This document shows, piece after piece, positions 63,559 to 64,000 of a stretch of DNA of 64,000 nt. The first letter of the stretch is position 1; the number at the start of each line of letters is the position of its first letter. Made by a program: the position numbers and the translations under genes. The notes under the pieces are model-generated. The model was not told the origin of the DNA and ran no database searches. It saw only the letters and a program-made list of their open reading frames with translations. The stretch is from Pseudogemmobacter lacusdianii (GTDB taxonomy: Bacteria; Pseudomonadota; Alphaproteobacteria; Rhodobacterales; Rhodobacteraceae): positions 79,099-143,098 of the forward strand of contig NZ_JAVDBT010000013.1 of the NCBI RefSeq assembly GCF_030848395.1, read 5' to 3'.

Positions 63559-63867
63559 TTACACTTTGATTTCGACGTCGACGCCGGCAGCGAGGTCGAG
63601 CTTCATGAGCGCGTCCACGGTCTGCGGGGTCGGATCGACGATGTCGAGAAGACGCTTGTGCGTCCGGATTTCCCACTGGTCACGCGACTTTTTGTCGATG
63701 TGCGGGCCACGGAGAACCGTGAATTTCTCGATCTTGTTCGGCAGCGGAATCGGGCCGCGCACTTGGGCGCCGGTCCGCTTAGCGGTGTTAACGATTTCCT
63801 GCGTCGAGGCATCCAAGACGCGGTAATCGAAGGCTTTCAGCCTGATGCGGATGGTCTGACCTTGCAT
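63559..63867 (-). CDS. rpsJ: 30S ribosomal protein S10
   Basis: A 102-residue protein of the 30S head, also a NusE transcription antitermination factor. It starts [21 protein letters not shown] and has [35 protein letters not shown]. It leads the S10 operon, 12 bases before rplC, with a terminator separating it from tuf. Confidence 0.99.
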   Translation of the reverse strand: MQGQTIRIRLKAFDYRVLDASTQEIVNTAKRTGAQVRGPIPLPNKIEKFTVLRGPHIDKKSRDQWEIRTHKRLLDIVDPTPQTVDALMKLDLAAGVDVEIKV

Positions 63868-63891
63868 CGTGTTGGTTTCCTTCGGGTTCCG

Positions 63892-63926
63892 TAAAAAGAC
63901 AGGACGGGCCGTAATGGCCCGTCCTG
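63892..63926 (-). terminator. intrinsic terminator after tuf
   Basis: A perfect 11-bp stem (CAGGACGGGCC with GGCCCGTCCTG), a five-base loop, and TCTTTTT on the minus strand, 12 bases past the tuf stop. It should separate tuf from the S10 operon; the rpsJ promoter must then be in the 24 or so bases after it or in the hairpin read-through. Confidence 0.9.
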
Positions 63927-63938
63927 CGGGGGTCTTTA

Positions 63939-64000
63939 TCAGGCGATGATCTTGGACACAACACCTGCGCCGACAGTGCGGCCACCTTCGCGGATCGCGA
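63939..64000 (-). CDS. tuf: elongation factor Tu, C-terminal end
   Basis: Only the last 19 codons lie in the window. The frame reads [18 protein letters not shown] and stop, the invariant end of bacterial EF-Tu, which brings aminoacyl-tRNA to the ribosome. Its place just upstream of rpsJ is the normal str-S10 junction. The rest is beyond the right edge. Confidence 0.95.
   Translation of the reverse strand, partial: AIREGGRTVGAGVVSKIIA

Noticed and set aside
1..64000. Insertion sequences, phage genes, CRISPR arrays, toxin-antitoxin pairs and rRNA genes
   Set aside because: None was seen on either strand; apart from local repeats and hairpins the window is ordinary chromosomal sequence.

Overview
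The window is a high-GC chromosomal segment from an alphaproteobacterium, most likely a member of the Rhodobacteraceae (Rhodobacterales). The evidence is the neighbourhood trmD/rimM/rpsP/chorismate mutase/ffh, a yidC-MOSC-engB gene run with ATGA overlaps, an Aap/Bzt-type amino-acid ABC transporter, an ATP12-family chaperone, an extended S16, and a LuxR-LuxI pair resembling GtaR/GtaI. There are no phage, IS or CRISPR structures, so this is core chromosome with accessory insertions.

Layout. (1) 1-4.5 kb, minus strand: trmD (cut by the window edge), a membrane protein, rimM, an overlooked 55-residue membrane protein overlapping rpsP, rpsP, chorismate mutase and ffh. (2) 4.7-14.4 kb: a membrane alpha/beta hydrolase, then plus-strand genes: a LysR regulator, a DMT exporter and gluconokinase; a lone polyamine-type binding protein with a P1 (DmpA-like) peptidase; an NTF2-like/DoxX-like pair; and a YddA/SbmA-like ABC exporter. 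(3) 14.4-20 kb: a complete polyamine-type ABC operon (ATPase, Tat-dependent binding protein, two permeases) with a terminal SDR enzyme, divergent from a LuxR-type regulator; then tRNA-Arg(ACG) and an orphan histidine kinase. (4) 22-31 kb, plus strand: rpmH-rnpA-yidD, crcB, an RluC-type pseudouridine synthase, ATP12, and the four-gene amino-acid ABC transporter, whose second permease is unusually long. (5) 31-43 kb: a SixA-like phosphatase, a ferredoxin, argB, an SDR, an MFS transporter, engB, MOSC, yidC, an EAL protein with a decayed GGDEF domain, ttcA and rarA. (6) 43-44.4 kb: a luxR-luxI quorum-sensing unit. (7) 44.5-64 kb, minus strand: the S10-spc-alpha ribosomal supercluster from rplQ up to the end of tuf.

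The ribosomal supercluster is the most distinctive part. Its gene order is canonical, but unrelated genes interrupt it at three places: a DUF1275 membrane protein between rplW and rplB; a PG-binding-repeat protein (opposite strand), a 2OG-oxygenase-like protein and a Gly-rich membrane protein between rplP and rpmC; and a GFA-family protein plus an exported unknown between rpmD and rplO. Strong intrinsic terminators follow rplW, the DUF1275 gene, rplP and rpmD, so the cluster is probably read as several transcripts.

Starts were chosen from Shine-Dalgarno spacing and homology. Functional names rest on family motifs recognised by eye; no database search was run.
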